Notes: generated by a model from the sequence alone, not told the origin. A stretch of 64,000 bases of DNA from 188UL27-1 sp038526275 (GCA_038526275.1 JBCBGY010000004.1:1-64000), one strand, 5' to 3'; numbered from the stretch's first letter, positions 8,295-17,694 are shown. Program-made: numbers and translations.

Positions 8295-10910
8295 ATGGAC
8301 ATGGAAAAGTTCACGGAACGGTCGCGCGGATTTCTGCAGGCGGCCCAAACGATTGCGATGCGCGAGGATCACCAGCGTCTGGTGCCCGAGCATCTACTGA
8401 AAGCCTTGATGGATGATGATGAGGGCTTGGCCTCGAACCTGATCCGCGCCGCTGGCGGGGCACCGGAACGCGTGGTTGACAGCCTCGAAGGGGCATTAGC
8501 AAAACAGCCGAAAGTCTCTGGCGATGCGGGCCAGGTCTATATGGATGGACAAACCGTCAAAGTATTGTCCGAAGCAGAAAAGATCGCTGAAAAGGCCGGT
8601 GACAGTTTCATACCTGTGGAACGGCTGCTGACGGCTTTGGCTGTGGTGCGATCCGGCGCAAAAACGGCGCTGGAAGATGGGGCCGTGTCGGCCCAAAAAC
8701 TGAATTCTGCCATCAATGACGTGCGCAAAGGGCGGACGGCGGACACGGCCACAGCCGAAGAGGGTTATGACGCACTCAAACGCTATGCCCGGGATCTGAC
8801 CGAAGCTGCGCGCGACGGCAAGATCGATCCGATCATAGGCCGCGACGACGAAATCCGGCGCACCATGCAGGTTCTCAGCCGCCGGACCAAGAACAATCCG
8901 GTTCTTATTGGCGAACCCGGCGTCGGCAAGACGGCCATTGCGGAAGGTTTGGCGTTGCGCATCGTCAATGGCGATGTGCCGGAGAGCTTGCGCAACAAGC
9001 AGTTGATGGCGCTCGATATGGGCGCGCTGATCGCGGGCGCGAAGTATCGGGGCGAATTCGAAGAGCGCCTGAAGTCGATCCTGACGGAGGTAACGACCGC
9101 CGCTGGCGAGATCATTCTCTTCATCGACGAGATGCACACCTTGGTCGGGGCAGGCAAAGCCGACGGGGCAATGGATGCCTCGAACCTTCTGAAACCGGCC
9201 CTGGCCCGCGGTGAGTTGCATTGTGTGGGCGCCACCACCTTGGATGAGTACCGCAAGCATGTGGAAAAAGACGCCGCACTTGCCCGTCGCTTCCAACCGG
9301 TTGTGGTCGAAGAGCCGACGGTTGAAGACACGGTCAGCATCTTGCGCGGCATCAAGGAGAAGTACGAGCTGCACCATGGCGTGCGGATCAGTGACAGTGC
9401 GCTGGTCTCTGCCGCGACGCTCAGCCATCGCTATATCACCGACCGGTTTCTTCCGGACAAGGCCATCGATCTGATGGACGAAGCCTCCAGCCGGTTGCGC
9501 ATGGAGGTGGACAGCAAGCCCGAAGAGCTTGATGCGCTCGACCGCGAGATTTTGCAAAAGCAGATCGAGGCCGAAGCTTTGCGGATGGAAGATGACCGGG
9601 CCAGCGCTGATCGACTGGAAAAGCTGGAGAAAGAGCTGGGCGATCTGCAAGAGCGTTCAGCTGAGATGACGGCGCAATGGCAGGCTGATCGCGACAGTTT
9701 GGACAAGTCGCGAGAGATTAAGGAGCAGCTTGAGCGCGCCCGGGGCGACTTGGACAGCGCCAAGCGGCAAGGCAACCTCGCCCGCGCTGGTGAATTGTCC
9801 TATGGCATTATTCCCGCGCTGGAAAAGCAGTTGGCGGAGGCAGAGGAAGGCCAACATACCCGCATGGTCGAAGAGGCTGTGCGACCCGAGCAGATTGCCG
9901 AAGTCGTCGAACGATGGACAGGTATTCCGACCTCAAAGATGCTTGAAGGCGAGCGTGAGAAGCTTCTTCGGATGGAAGAAGAGATCGGCAAGCGTGTCAT
10001 CGGCCAGACCGCTGCTGTGACCGCCGTGTCGAACGCGGTGCGGCGGGCGCGTGCCGGCTTGAATGACGAAAACCGCCCCTTGGGGTCGTTCCTGTTTCTG
10101 GGTCCCACCGGTGTGGGCAAGACGGAACTGACCAAGGCGCTGGCTTCGTTTCTGTTTGACGATGACAGTGCGATGGTGCGGATCGACATGTCAGAGTTCA
10201 TGGAAAAACATGCTGTCGCCCGTCTGATTGGCGCGCCTCCGGGTTATGTGGGCTATGATGAAGGCGGTGTTTTGACCGAAGCCGTACGGCGCAAGCCCTA
10301 TCAGGTTGTCCTGTTCGATGAGGTCGAGAAAGCCCACCCGGACGTGTTCAACGTGTTGCTGCAGGTTTTGGATGATGGGTTATTGACCGATGGCCAGGGC
10401 CGGACGGTCGATTTCAAACAGACATTGATCATCCTGACCTCGAACCTCGGTGCGCAGGCTCTGAGTCAGTTGCCCGACGGTGCGGATGCGAGCGCGGCCC
10501 GGCGCGATGTGATGGATGCCGTGCGGGCCCATTTCCGACCGGAATTTCTCAACCGGCTCGATGAGACGATCATCTTTGATCGGTTGTCGCGCGGGGACAT
10601 GGACGGCATTGTCGAGATCCAGTTGGGCCGTTTGATGAAACGCCTGGCCCGGCGCGGGATTACGCTTGATCTGGACGATGGCGCGCGGACCTGGTTGGCC
10701 GACGAAGGTTATGATCCGGTTTTTGGGGCGCGGCCCCTGAAGCGGGTGATCCAGCGGAGCCTGCAGAATACGCTGGCTGAGATGTTGTTGGCGGGGGACG
10801 TGTCCGACGGCGACAGTGTGCATGTGAGCGCGGGCACGGATGGTCTTTTGATTGGCGACCGCGTCGCCAATTCCGACCGACCTGTCCCCGGCGATGCGGT
10901 TGTGCATTGA
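8295..10910 (+). CDS. clpB: ATP-dependent disaggregase ClpB
   Basis: This 871-residue Hsp104/ClpB chaperone works as a hexamer with DnaK to resolubilise aggregated proteins. The order is Clp N-domain repeats (residues 5-145), the first AAA+ module with Walker A GEPGVGKT (206-213) and Walker B ILFIDEMHTL, a long coiled-coil middle domain (about 410-530), and the second AAA+ module with Walker A GPTGVGKT (603-610). A conserved C-terminal small domain contains GARPLKRVIQ. The middle domain distinguishes it from ClpA and ClpC. AAGGAG precedes the ATG by 6 nt. Length is standard for the family. Confidence 0.98.
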   Translation: MDMEKFTERSRGFLQAAQTIAMREDHQRLVPEHLLKALMDDDEGLASNLIRAAGGAPERVVDSLEGALAKQPKVSGDAGQVYMDGQTVKVLSEAEKIAEKAGDSFIPVERLLTALAVVRSGAKTALEDGAVSAQKLNSAINDVRKGRTADTATAEEGYDALKRYARDLTEAARDGKIDPIIGRDDEIRRTMQVLSRRTKNNPVLIGEPGVGKTAIAEGLALRIVNGDVPESLRNKQLMALDMGALIAGAKYRGEFEERLKSILTEVTTAAGEIILFIDEMHTLVGAGKADGAMDASNLLKPALARGELHCVGATTLDEYRKHVEKDAALARRFQPVVVEEPTVEDTVSILRGIKEKYELHHGVRISDSALVSAATLSHRYITDRFLPDKAIDLMDEASSRLRMEVDSKPEELDALDREILQKQIEAEALRMEDDRASADRLEKLEKELGDLQERSAEMTAQWQADRDSLDKSREIKEQLERARGDLDSAKRQGNLARAGELSYGIIPALEKQLAEAEEGQHTRMVEEAVRPEQIAEVVERWTGIPTSKMLEGEREKLLRMEEEIGKRVIGQTAAVTAVSNAVRRARAGLNDENRPLGSFLFLGPTGVGKTELTKALASFLFDDDSAMVRIDMSEFMEKHAVARLIGAPPGYVGYDEGGVLTEAVRRKPYQVVLFDEVEKAHPDVFNVLLQVLDDGLLTDGQGRTVDFKQTLIILTSNLGAQALSQLPDGADASAARRDVMDAVRAHFRPEFLNRLDETIIFDRLSRGDMDGIVEIQLGRLMKRLARRGITLDLDDGARTWLADEGYDPVFGARPLKRVIQRSLQNTLAEMLLAGDVSDGDSVHVSAGTDGLLIGDRVANSDRPVPGDAVVH

Positions 10911-10917
10911 GCCGGTG

Positions 10918-11010
10918 GTGCTCCCGCCCCTTTTGACGCGGCGCAGCCGCTTACAAAAGCGTTGGGCCCGGCGGCGGCGCCGGGTCCTTTCAGGACCGGG
11001 ACGCCGCCGC
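10918..11010. repeat. GC-rich intergenic element with imperfect hairpin downstream of clpB
   Basis: The stretch after clpB carries gctcccgcccc followed further on by gcgttgggc and a GC-rich imperfect inverted repeat: GGTCCT (10983-10988) opposite AGGACC (10992-10997), with flanking GGCGGCG and CGCCGCC. The same two words occur at 17700-17745. It may act as a terminator for clpB, but no T-run follows directly; the first (11044-11050) is 35 nt away. Confidence 0.4.
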
Positions 11011-11166
11011 TCGCCAGCCCCCGCCTTATCGCATGAGCAAGAATTTTTTTGGGGGAGGGCACATTGGCGCGGCATCTTACCCAATCGGGTGATGCCGTTT
11101 CTTCTTACAATGATACCGTTTCCTCAGTGGGTGTCTGACCCGCTTTTCAAATGAGGAGATTTTGAT

Positions 11167-11454
11167 ATGCGTGCTCTGCTTTTGCTAACCGCTTTGGCGG
11201 TCAGTTTTCTGCCTGCCCGATCTGCCCATGCCGGGTGTGACTGCGAGGAATGGATTTGTTCCCTCGATGGGTGTGAGTGTATTCAGTGGTTTTGCCCTTT
11301 GGCCCCTGGCAGGTTTGTCTTCAAAAACCCCATGAATGTGAGCTTGGAGCAAAGCATTTGGCCGGATGTTCAGAACCTTTATCCGCCCATTTCTTATCCG
11401 GACCACGGTACGTTTGCCCCACAGACCACAAAGGCGCAGCCAGTCTTTGAGTAG
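11167..11454 (+). CDS. Small cysteine-rich secreted protein
   Basis: This is a 95-residue protein with a clear signal peptide (MRALLLLTALAVSFLPARSAHA, cleavage expected after AHA). The mature part begins with a tight cysteine cluster, GCDCEEWICSLDGCECIQWFC: six Cys within 21 residues. The remainder (VSLEQSIWPDVQNLYPPISYPDHG) is proline- and tyrosine-rich. AGGAG lies 8 nt before the ATG and a terminator follows the gene. I do not recognise the family. The Cys cluster could form disulfides or bind metal after export, but nothing in the context decides this. Confidence 0.65.
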   Translation: MRALLLLTALAVSFLPARSAHAGCDCEEWICSLDGCECIQWFCPLAPGRFVFKNPMNVSLEQSIWPDVQNLYPPISYPDHGTFAPQTTKAQPVFE

Positions 11455-11478
11455 CAGCCTGGCCAAATGTCTTCAGCT

Positions 11479-11514
11479 GGCGTCTGACGAATGATCTGCG
11501 CGTCAGACGCCTTT
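11479..11514 (+). terminator. Rho-independent terminator
   Basis: An 11-bp perfect stem, GGCGTCTGACG (11479-11489) and CGTCAGACGCC (11501-11511), is followed by TTT. It lies 25 nt after the stop of the secreted Cys-rich gene. Confidence 0.7.
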
Positions 11515-11588
11515 AGGCCCGCCGGAGCGCAGCGGCGAATTGACCGGGAACTGAGTTCAGCGCATTTGGTGATGGCCCTGCCCGAGAC

Positions 11589-12242
11589 TTAGTTTGGCTG
11601 CTTGGTGGTGCGCAGGTAGGGCAACACGGTTTCGAATTCGCCGAATTTAGCCGCTGCGTCTTCGTTCGAAACTGTCGCAGGGATAATAACGTCCTGCCCC
11701 GCAGCCCAGTTGGCGGGCATGGCTACGCCGTGCTTGGCAGAGACCTGGAGCGCATCGAGGGCACGGAGGATTTCACCAAAGTTGCGGCCCACGGTCATTG
11801 GATAGGTCATGGACAGCTTCAACTGCTTGTCCGGCCCGATGATGAATACAGACCGAACCGTTGCGCTGTCGGCGGGCGTTCTGCCATCGGGCAGGTACGC
11901 CTCTGCGGGCAGCATGTCGAAGGCTTTCGAGATCTCCAGGCCGCTATCTGCAAGGATCGGAAAACCAACGCTCGCGCCGCCGACCAGCTCAATATCGCCA
12001 ATCCACTTCTTGTGATCCTCAACCCCGTCGACAGACACACCAATCACCTTGGTGTTCCGCTTCTGCCATTCATCGGCCAACTGTGCGACGGCGCCAAACT
12101 CGGTGGTGCAGACCGGCGTGAAGTCTTTCGGGTGTGAAAAGAGGATCGCCCAGCTATCACCAATCCAGTCATGGAACGTGATCTCGCCCTGACTGGTTTG
12201 GGCTGTGAAGTTGGGGACAGTGTCGTTAATGCGCAAGGACAT
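11589..12242 (-). CDS. 1-Cys peroxiredoxin (Prx6 type)
   Basis: This 217-residue peroxiredoxin reduces peroxides. The peroxidatic site is HPKDFTPVCTTEFG with Cys45. The length and the C-terminal arm (PANWAAGQDVIIPATVSNEDA) fit the Prx6/AhpC-TSA 1-Cys branch rather than the 2-Cys AhpC type. The start at 12242 (MSLRINDTVP) is preferred over an upstream in-frame one at 12344, because the aligned family begins here and AAGG precedes it. A perfect 14-bp palindrome lies about 125 bp upstream and may be an operator. Confidence 0.9.
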   Translation of the reverse strand: MSLRINDTVPNFTAQTSQGEITFHDWIGDSWAILFSHPKDFTPVCTTEFGAVAQLADEWQKRNTKVIGVSVDGVEDHKKWIGDIELVGGASVGFPILADSGLEISKAFDMLPAEAYLPDGRTPADSATVRSVFIIGPDKQLKLSMTYPMTVGRNFGEILRALDALQVSAKHGVAMPANWAAGQDVIIPATVSNEDAAAKFGEFETVLPYLRTTKQPN

Positions 12243-12364
12243 GGCGAGCCTTCTGATGCTGGTGGTGGCCCGAGCCTCAGCAGGCGCGCCGCGACACCCC
12301 CAATGAAACCCTGACCCTTGTACCTGTGCTATGCGAACGGGCAATCAAGTTCCAGTCGCGCATT

Positions 12365-12378
12365 GTCCAACGTTGGAC
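12365..12378. promoter_or_regulatory. Perfect 14-bp palindrome upstream of the peroxiredoxin
   Basis: GTCCAACGTTGGAC is a perfect palindrome with no spacer. It lies in the 279-bp region between the peroxiredoxin start (12242) and the RND pump stop (12522). It is too short to be a terminator and is positioned as an operator or regulator half-site pair for the peroxiredoxin. The regulator is unknown. Confidence 0.35.
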
Positions 12379-12444
12379 TTCGGTCACTTATATGTTGGTC
12401 AGAATAGCGAAGGGGAACTCACCTGCTTTCTGTCGCACGCAATA

Positions 12445-12481
12445 AAAACTCGCCGGGTCCTGAGGGGGAAAGGACCCGGCG
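12445..12481 (-). terminator. Rho-independent terminator of the RND efflux operon
   Basis: On the minus strand a perfect 10-bp stem, CGCCGGGTCC with GGACCCGGCG (12472-12481 and 12451-12460), is followed by AGTTTTTATT. It lies 41 nt past the stop of the RND permease, in the right place and orientation to end that operon. Confidence 0.85.
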
Positions 12482-12521
12482 AAGGCGCGGCGGCACCAAA
12501 ATGTGCTGGCGCGCAGGGAGG

Positions 12522-15500
12522 TTACTCGGCCGCCAGATGGAGCGGCATTTTCTTGATCCTTGGCGGGTCTGCTTCGACCCATTCTTCGGCGGGCGCCTCG
12601 GCGACGGAACGGCGTTTGCGATAGATCAACGCAAACATCGGAGGCGTGAAGTAGAACGACACGACAGTCGACAGCAGAACCCCACCCGCGATTGACATTG
12701 CAAATGGCGGCCAGAACCCGCCGCCCGCAAGGATAAGGGGAAGGAAGCCGCCGAACGTGGTGATCGTGGTCGACACGATATGGCGGCTGGACCCGGTGAC
12801 CACATCGGCCATCGCAGATCTGTCCCCCGCGGCGGCATCTGCATTAGCCTGCAGTCCGGTCAGGATGATGATCGCCGCGTTGATCGAAACCCCGATGGAG
12901 CCGATCACGCCTATGATGGCGTTTATCCCGAACGGATATTGGAACACCGCCAGGGCCAACATCGACAGGCCTGCTGACAGAACTGCAACGACAAGGGTGA
13001 TGACGCTCAGCCGGAAAGAATTGAAGGTCAGCACGATGGTCGCAATGGTGAGGGTGACAATCAGCCCGACCGAGGCCAGAAGGTTGCCCAAGGTGTTGGA
13101 GCGCGCATCAGAGTCCCCTCCAATCTCCAATCGGTAGCCTGCGGGCACCGTGAAGCCCCGACCGTCCAGCGCGGTCTGCACGGCTTTCAGGGCCTCCTCT
13201 GGCAGAATGTCCGGCGGGATGAAGGCTTGGACAGTGTTCGCCCGTTCGCCGTTGCGGCGAGAGATGACGCTTTCCGACGGCTCCAAACGCACTGTGGCCA
13301 GTTCCGATAACGGAACGGTGGAACTCTCGCCAGCGCCAGACAGCGTCTCTGCGCCGGGCAGAGTGATCGGCAGATCGGAGATCGCGGCCAGATCAGACCG
13401 CAACGCATCTTCAAACCGCACGCGGACCGGCAATTCTTCCGTGGCCTCCACAAGCGATCCGCCGGTGACGCCTTCCAGGCTGGCCTCAAGCTGCGCGGCA
13501 ACTGTGGCCAGATCGAGACCCAACAGACGGACCTTCGCTTCGTCTATGTCATAACGGATTTTTGGAACGCCGCCGCTCACCGTACTGCGGGTTTGGATGA
13601 CGAAGTCCAGATCGGCCATAATAGCGCTGGCTTCATCACCAAGTTCACGCAGCACGCCGATATCTTGCCCGACAAAGCGCAGTTCGACCGGTGCGGCCAC
13701 GGGCGGCCCTTGGACCAATCCCCGCACCAGAATACGGGAAGCGGGAAACTGAACGTCCAGCGCTTCCTGCAGGTCTGTGACCAGGCGGGCAGACGCTTCA
13801 GGCGAGGCCGACGTGATCATGGCCTGTGCGAAGGCGGGTTCGCGGCTGCGGTCCCCTACGATGTTGTAATAGAAGGCTGGACCAGACTTGCCGAGCGTCC
13901 AGTAGACGGAACGGATGTCTGGTTCGCTCGCCAGCACTTCATCGATGTCACGTACGACACTGGCGGTTTCGGTGATCGATGTGCCACCCGGCATCTCGAC
14001 TTCGATGTAAAACTGGTCACGGTCAACACCTGGGAAAAACTGAGCCGTGAGCGATGGGAAGGCCGCGAAGCCCAGGACCGGCAGGATCAACGCGACTGCT
14101 ATGGATTTGACCGGGTTTTCAACCGACCATTGGATCGTGCGTTTGAAACCGCGACCGAGCAGTCCACCTTTGATGCCACTCGACAGGAAGCCCCCGCGGT
14201 CGCTTGTTGGCAGGATCCAACCGGCCAGTGCCGGTGTGACGGCCAAAGCGAGGAACAGGGACCAGAAGAGCATCAGCACCACAGCGATTGCAATGGATCC
14301 GACAAAGTCACCCGCAGGTCCCGGCAACAGGATCATGGGCGCGAAGGACAATGCCGTCGTCACGGTGGAAGCGAGCAAGGGCGCGGCGAGCCGCTTGACC
14401 GCTTTGCCAACAGCCTCGATCCGGGCCATGCCAGCGAGCAGCCGTTGACGCACTTCATCCGACATCACGATCGCAGCATCAACCAGTAGGCCCAAGGCCA
14501 CGATCAGGCCAGTGACCGACATCTGGTGCAAAGGAAGCCCGATCATGTTCATGGTTGCCAGGGTCGCAAGGCTCACGACCGGCAGGATCAAGGCGACGAT
14601 GGCCGCCGCGCGGACGCCCAAGGTGACGAACAAAACCGCGATGACAAGTCCAACCCCGATAGCCATGTTTTGGCCAACCTCAGCCAACCGGGCCTGCGTG
14701 TAGCTGCTTTGATCGAAGGCCAAAGTGCGCTCCATCCCCGCTGGAACTTCTGCGGCGGTCTGGTCCAGCACATCCCGCACGAACCCCATCCAGCGATCAA
14801 TTTGCAGCCCGTCTTGGGCCAAAATACCAACCAGAACGGCAGGCTGACCATTGTAGAGTGCCATTTCTTCCGCCGGTGTCTTGGCACCGCGTGAAATGGT
14901 GGCAATGTCGCCCAAGGCGGTTTGCGCACCAGTGTCGGACTGCCGCAGCACGATGCCGCGCAACCGGTCGAGCACTTCAATCTCGCCCGAGATGTTTATG
15001 GCAATGTCGGTGCCATTACTGCGCACCCGTCCGGCCTGCACCTTGCCATCCGCGTTCTGGATAGCGGTTGAGATATCTTGTGCGGTCAGCCCCAATGCCG
15101 CAGCCTGAGCGCTGTCGACCGTCACCAGCACTTCCTCGTCCGGCTGACCGAAGAGCTCCACCGCCTTGGTGCCTGGCACGCCGCGCAGTCGGTCGGCCAG
15201 ACCGTCAGCATAGCGAGAGACCAGCGAGAGCGGCACGTCTGCATGCGTGGTGTTCACGGCTATGACGGTGGAGAAGGCGCTGATGCCATCAGCATCAAAG
15301 TCCGGGGCCTGCACCCCGTTGGGGAAATCGCTGCGCGCATCTTCGACGGCATCGCGCGCTTCAGACCAAACCTGCTCGATTGTGGTTTCGTCCAGAGTTT
15401 CCAACAATTCGACTGAAACGACCGAGATGCCGTTGCCGGAGACGGACTCAATCACGTCGACTTCCGGGATCTCGCGCAATTCTTCTTCGATCCTGGCAGT

Positions 15501-15683
15501 CACCAGCGCTTCGACACGGGCTGGATCAGCGCCTGGAAATGACGTGGTGATCGTAGCGAAAAGGTTGGTTATGGTCGGGTCCTCTTGCCGACCCAGCGAT
15601 AGGAATGATGACGCACCAGCCGCAATCAGAACCATCAGGATCAAGGCGACAAGGCGCGGTTGGCGGAAAGTGAGCGTTTCCAT
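12522..15683 (-). CDS. RND-family efflux permease (AcrB/MMPL-like)
   Basis: This 1053-residue inner-membrane RND transporter uses the proton gradient to export small molecules. The first transmembrane helix (residues 10-30) is followed by a large periplasmic loop with the family-typical FPGADPARVEALVTARIEEELREIPEVDVIES. A helical bundle follows, with GLIVALGLLVDAAIVMSDEV (TM4, acidic proton-relay position). The two-fold repeat ends with GVSINAAIIILTGLQ near the C-terminus. It lies 3 nt after its adaptor gene. No outer-membrane TolC-like gene is adjacent, so it probably uses one encoded elsewhere. Substrate is unknown. A terminator follows. Confidence 0.95.
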   Translation of the reverse strand: METLTFRQPRLVALILMVLIAAGASSFLSLGRQEDPTITNLFATITTSFPGADPARVEALVTARIEEELREIPEVDVIESVSGNGISVVSVELLETLDETTIEQVWSEARDAVEDARSDFPNGVQAPDFDADGISAFSTVIAVNTTHADVPLSLVSRYADGLADRLRGVPGTKAVELFGQPDEEVLVTVDSAQAAALGLTAQDISTAIQNADGKVQAGRVRSNGTDIAINISGEIEVLDRLRGIVLRQSDTGAQTALGDIATISRGAKTPAEEMALYNGQPAVLVGILAQDGLQIDRWMGFVRDVLDQTAAEVPAGMERTLAFDQSSYTQARLAEVGQNMAIGVGLVIAVLFVTLGVRAAAIVALILPVVSLATLATMNMIGLPLHQMSVTGLIVALGLLVDAAIVMSDEVRQRLLAGMARIEAVGKAVKRLAAPLLASTVTTALSFAPMILLPGPAGDFVGSIAIAVVLMLFWSLFLALAVTPALAGWILPTSDRGGFLSSGIKGGLLGRGFKRTIQWSVENPVKSIAVALILPVLGFAAFPSLTAQFFPGVDRDQFYIEVEMPGGTSITETASVVRDIDEVLASEPDIRSVYWTLGKSGPAFYYNIVGDRSREPAFAQAMITSASPEASARLVTDLQEALDVQFPASRILVRGLVQGPPVAAPVELRFVGQDIGVLRELGDEASAIMADLDFVIQTRSTVSGGVPKIRYDIDEAKVRLLGLDLATVAAQLEASLEGVTGGSLVEATEELPVRVRFEDALRSDLAAISDLPITLPGAETLSGAGESSTVPLSELATVRLEPSESVISRRNGERANTVQAFIPPDILPEEALKAVQTALDGRGFTVPAGYRLEIGGDSDARSNTLGNLLASVGLIVTLTIATIVLTFNSFRLSVITLVVAVLSAGLSMLALAVFQYPFGINAIIGVIGSIGVSINAAIIILTGLQANADAAAGDRSAMADVVTGSSRHIVSTTITTFGGFLPLILAGGGFWPPFAMSIAGGVLLSTVVSFYFTPPMFALIYRKRRSVAEAPAEEWVEADPPRIKKMPLHLAAE

Positions 15684-15686
15684 CGA

Positions 15687-16826
15687 TCATGCCTCTCCAG
15701 CGATGCGGACCGTCTGGCCCGGAGTGACCCGATGGGGTCCTGTCTCCACCAGGCGAGCGTTTGGGGCAAAACTGCCGCGCACAAAGGCTCGATCGGTTTG
15801 TGTATGCAGGATCTCAACGGCGGCGGGGCGTACGATGTTGGCCTCATCCACCACCAACACCGTCCACAAACCCTTGGTGCCTTCGCGCAGTGCATGCAGC
15901 GGCACCCAGGCGCCCTCGCCTGCAACATGGCTTTCCACTTCGACGGTGACGGTTTGGCCATAGGTAAGGGCGGTTGTCTCAAGATCCAGGATGGCGGTCT
16001 TCGTCCGCGTTTGCGGGTCAATGTCCGGCCGGATAGTGCGAACCAGGCCTGAAACAGACTGCCCGCCCAGATTGACAGTCACCGTATCCTGGGGCGCCAG
16101 ATCAAGCGCAACGGGAAGACCGACACGGACTTCGGCGCCGCCGGTTTGCAGCAGCGTGACCACCTGCTGCCCCATGCTGACCGTGGCACCTTCATCCACA
16201 TTCCGGGCCGAGATGCGACCGTCGAACGGGGCAAACAGGGTCGACTTGTCCAATTCGATTCGAACCCGGTCGATGGCGGCTTCGGTTTCTGCCAGCAACG
16301 CCGCTTGCTGGTCGCGGGTTGCTTTGGCCTGATCGAATGCTTCCGTCGTACTGAAGCCGTCCTTTTGCAGGGCTTCGCGCCGCTGGACGGAAAGTTCAGA
16401 GAAGTTCAATTGGGCGGAAAGCGCATCGCGCGACGCTTCCAATCGCGCCAGTTCGACCTCCATCAGGGCCGTATCCAGTCGCGCAATGGGCTGGCCCTTT
16501 GTAACGGTGCTGCCTTCGTCGACCAGGACCTCTGAGACAAGGCCACCAAACTCAAACGCCAGATCGGTCGATTGCAACGTTTCGACCTGCCCGATGAAGC
16601 GTCGCGGAATGGTGTAGCCATCGGCATACTCAATCCTGCGAACCTGAACCGGAACGGGCTGAGCGGTGCCCACAGGTTTTGCTGCTTCGGCACGAGCCTG
16701 CAGCAGATTGGAGCCGACCGAAACGACATAGACCGACCCGGCCAGCGTCATCCCAGTGAACATCATGATCGCAACTCTGCGTGCGGCCCGTCTCAAGAAC
16801 CCTTTGCTCATCTGGTCGTCCGACAT
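15687..16826 (-). CDS. RND efflux periplasmic adaptor (MFP/HlyD) subunit
   Basis: This is a membrane-fusion protein of about 379 residues that links the RND permease to an outer-membrane channel. It has an N-terminal membrane anchor (VAIMMFTGMTLAGSVYVVSV) and a lipoyl/barrel-sandwich half, FEFGGLVSEVLVDEGSTVTKGQPIARLD. An alpha-helical hairpin follows (about 110-170), then the second lipoyl half FAPFDGRISARNVDEGATV and a beta-barrel. I chose the ATG at 16826 rather than 16844 because the upstream ATG lies within the TetR operator and leaves almost no leader. It is divergent from tetR, whose product probably represses it. Confidence 0.9.
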   Translation of the reverse strand: MSDDQMSKGFLRRAARRVAIMMFTGMTLAGSVYVVSVGSNLLQARAEAAKPVGTAQPVPVQVRRIEYADGYTIPRRFIGQVETLQSTDLAFEFGGLVSEVLVDEGSTVTKGQPIARLDTALMEVELARLEASRDALSAQLNFSELSVQRREALQKDGFSTTEAFDQAKATRDQQAALLAETEAAIDRVRIELDKSTLFAPFDGRISARNVDEGATVSMGQQVVTLLQTGGAEVRVGLPVALDLAPQDTVTVNLGGQSVSGLVRTIRPDIDPQTRTKTAILDLETTALTYGQTVTVEVESHVAGEGAWVPLHALREGTKGLWTVLVVDEANIVRPAAVEILHTQTDRAFVRGSFAPNARLVETGPHRVTPGQTVRIAGEA

Positions 16827-16843
16827 GGCGCTTACCCCATTCA

Positions 16844-16868
16844 TGTTAGCGTCTCTAACATATGTTAG
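16844..16868. promoter_or_regulatory. TetR-type operator between efflux operon and tetR
   Basis: Three TTAG-type half-sites occur in a row: TGTTAG (16844-16849), CTAACA (16855-16860) and TGTTAG (16863-16868). The last two form a perfect 14-bp palindrome, CTAACATATGTTAG. On the minus strand TTGTCA and TATGTT 18 bp apart give a possible promoter whose -10 overlaps the palindrome. This fits repression of the efflux genes by the divergent TetR. Confidence 0.7.
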
Positions 16869-16903
16869 AAGTTCTTACTTTGACAAGTGCTACGTTGATT
16901 GCC

Positions 16904-17551
16904 ATGTATCGGATCATGGAAAAGACGAAAGAACCGAAGAAGCGCGAGACATATCACCATGGTGATTTGCGGGCACAACTTATTGAAGCCACACGGCTTT
17001 TGGTCGAAGAGAAGGGCCCGGATCACTTCTCTATTTCGGAAGCCTGTCGAAAGGCGGGTGTGTCGACGGCAGCGCCTTACCGCCACTTCAAGCACAAAGA
17101 TGAGATTCTTTTGGCGGTCACAAAAGCCGGCCTAGACCGCAAATACGCGCGGATGGTCGCGGCGGTTGAAGCACAGCCCAAGGGCAGTTTGGAGCGAATC
17201 GTGGCTCTTGGTCAGGTCTATGTCGGCTTTGCTCGGGATGAACCCGGCGTCTTTCGTCTGATCTTTGGAAATACCAGGCATCACAAAATGCACGATGGGC
17301 TGATGGATGACGGACCGCGTCACTACGGGTTTGTCGAAGCTGAAGTCGCGGCCTATCTGGGCCGAACCGAACCCGATGATGACGTCAAGGAACGGGCATT
17401 CATGCTATGGACCTGCGTCCACGGACTGTCATTCTTGCTGCTCGATGAAAAGGTCTCGGTCACCGGGGGTGCTATTGACCTCGACCGTCTGCTCTATCGG
17501 GTGGCGGACAGTGTGATGAACAGCGGCGAACCGGTTTCCATCAAAGACTGA
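16904..17551 (+). CDS. TetR-family regulator with WHG (TetR_C_33-like) ligand domain
   Basis: This is a TetR repressor of about 215 residues. The N-terminal helix-turn-helix is LRAQLIEATRLLVEEKGPDHFSISEACRKAGVSTAAPYRHFKHKDEIL. The C-terminal domain carries FARDEPGVFRLIFG and the WTCVHGLSFLL block of the WHG/TetR_C_33 group. The ATG at 16862 lies inside the operator, so I prefer 16904 (MYRIMEK) or 16916; neither has a good Shine-Dalgarno. It is divergent from the RND efflux operon and very probably represses both by binding 16844-16868. The inducer is unknown. Confidence 0.88.
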   Translation: MYRIMEKTKEPKKRETYHHGDLRAQLIEATRLLVEEKGPDHFSISEACRKAGVSTAAPYRHFKHKDEILLAVTKAGLDRKYARMVAAVEAQPKGSLERIVALGQVYVGFARDEPGVFRLIFGNTRHHKMHDGLMDDGPRHYGFVEAEVAAYLGRTEPDDDVKERAFMLWTCVHGLSFLLLDEKVSVTGGAIDLDRLLYRVADSVMNSGEPVSIKD

Positions 17552-17694
17552 ACTTTCCATTGGGCCGATCACTGGCCGACACTCCGGCACCGTGCAATGT
17601 TGAAGTCAGTCGATTTGATCGCTTGATCTTGGGCAACGCTGAGTGGACGGCTTTTCGCGGGACGCTTTTCGCGGCGTCTGTATTTGGCATTGCA

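Noticed and set aside
8496..9650. 384-codon open frame antisense to clpB
   Set aside because: It is a shadow of clpB in GC-rich DNA: no ribosome binding site, no recognisable domain, and clpB is certain.
13593..14489. 298-codon open frame antisense to the RND permease
   Set aside because: Composition is Arg/Gln/His-rich as expected of an antisense shadow, and it has no motif.
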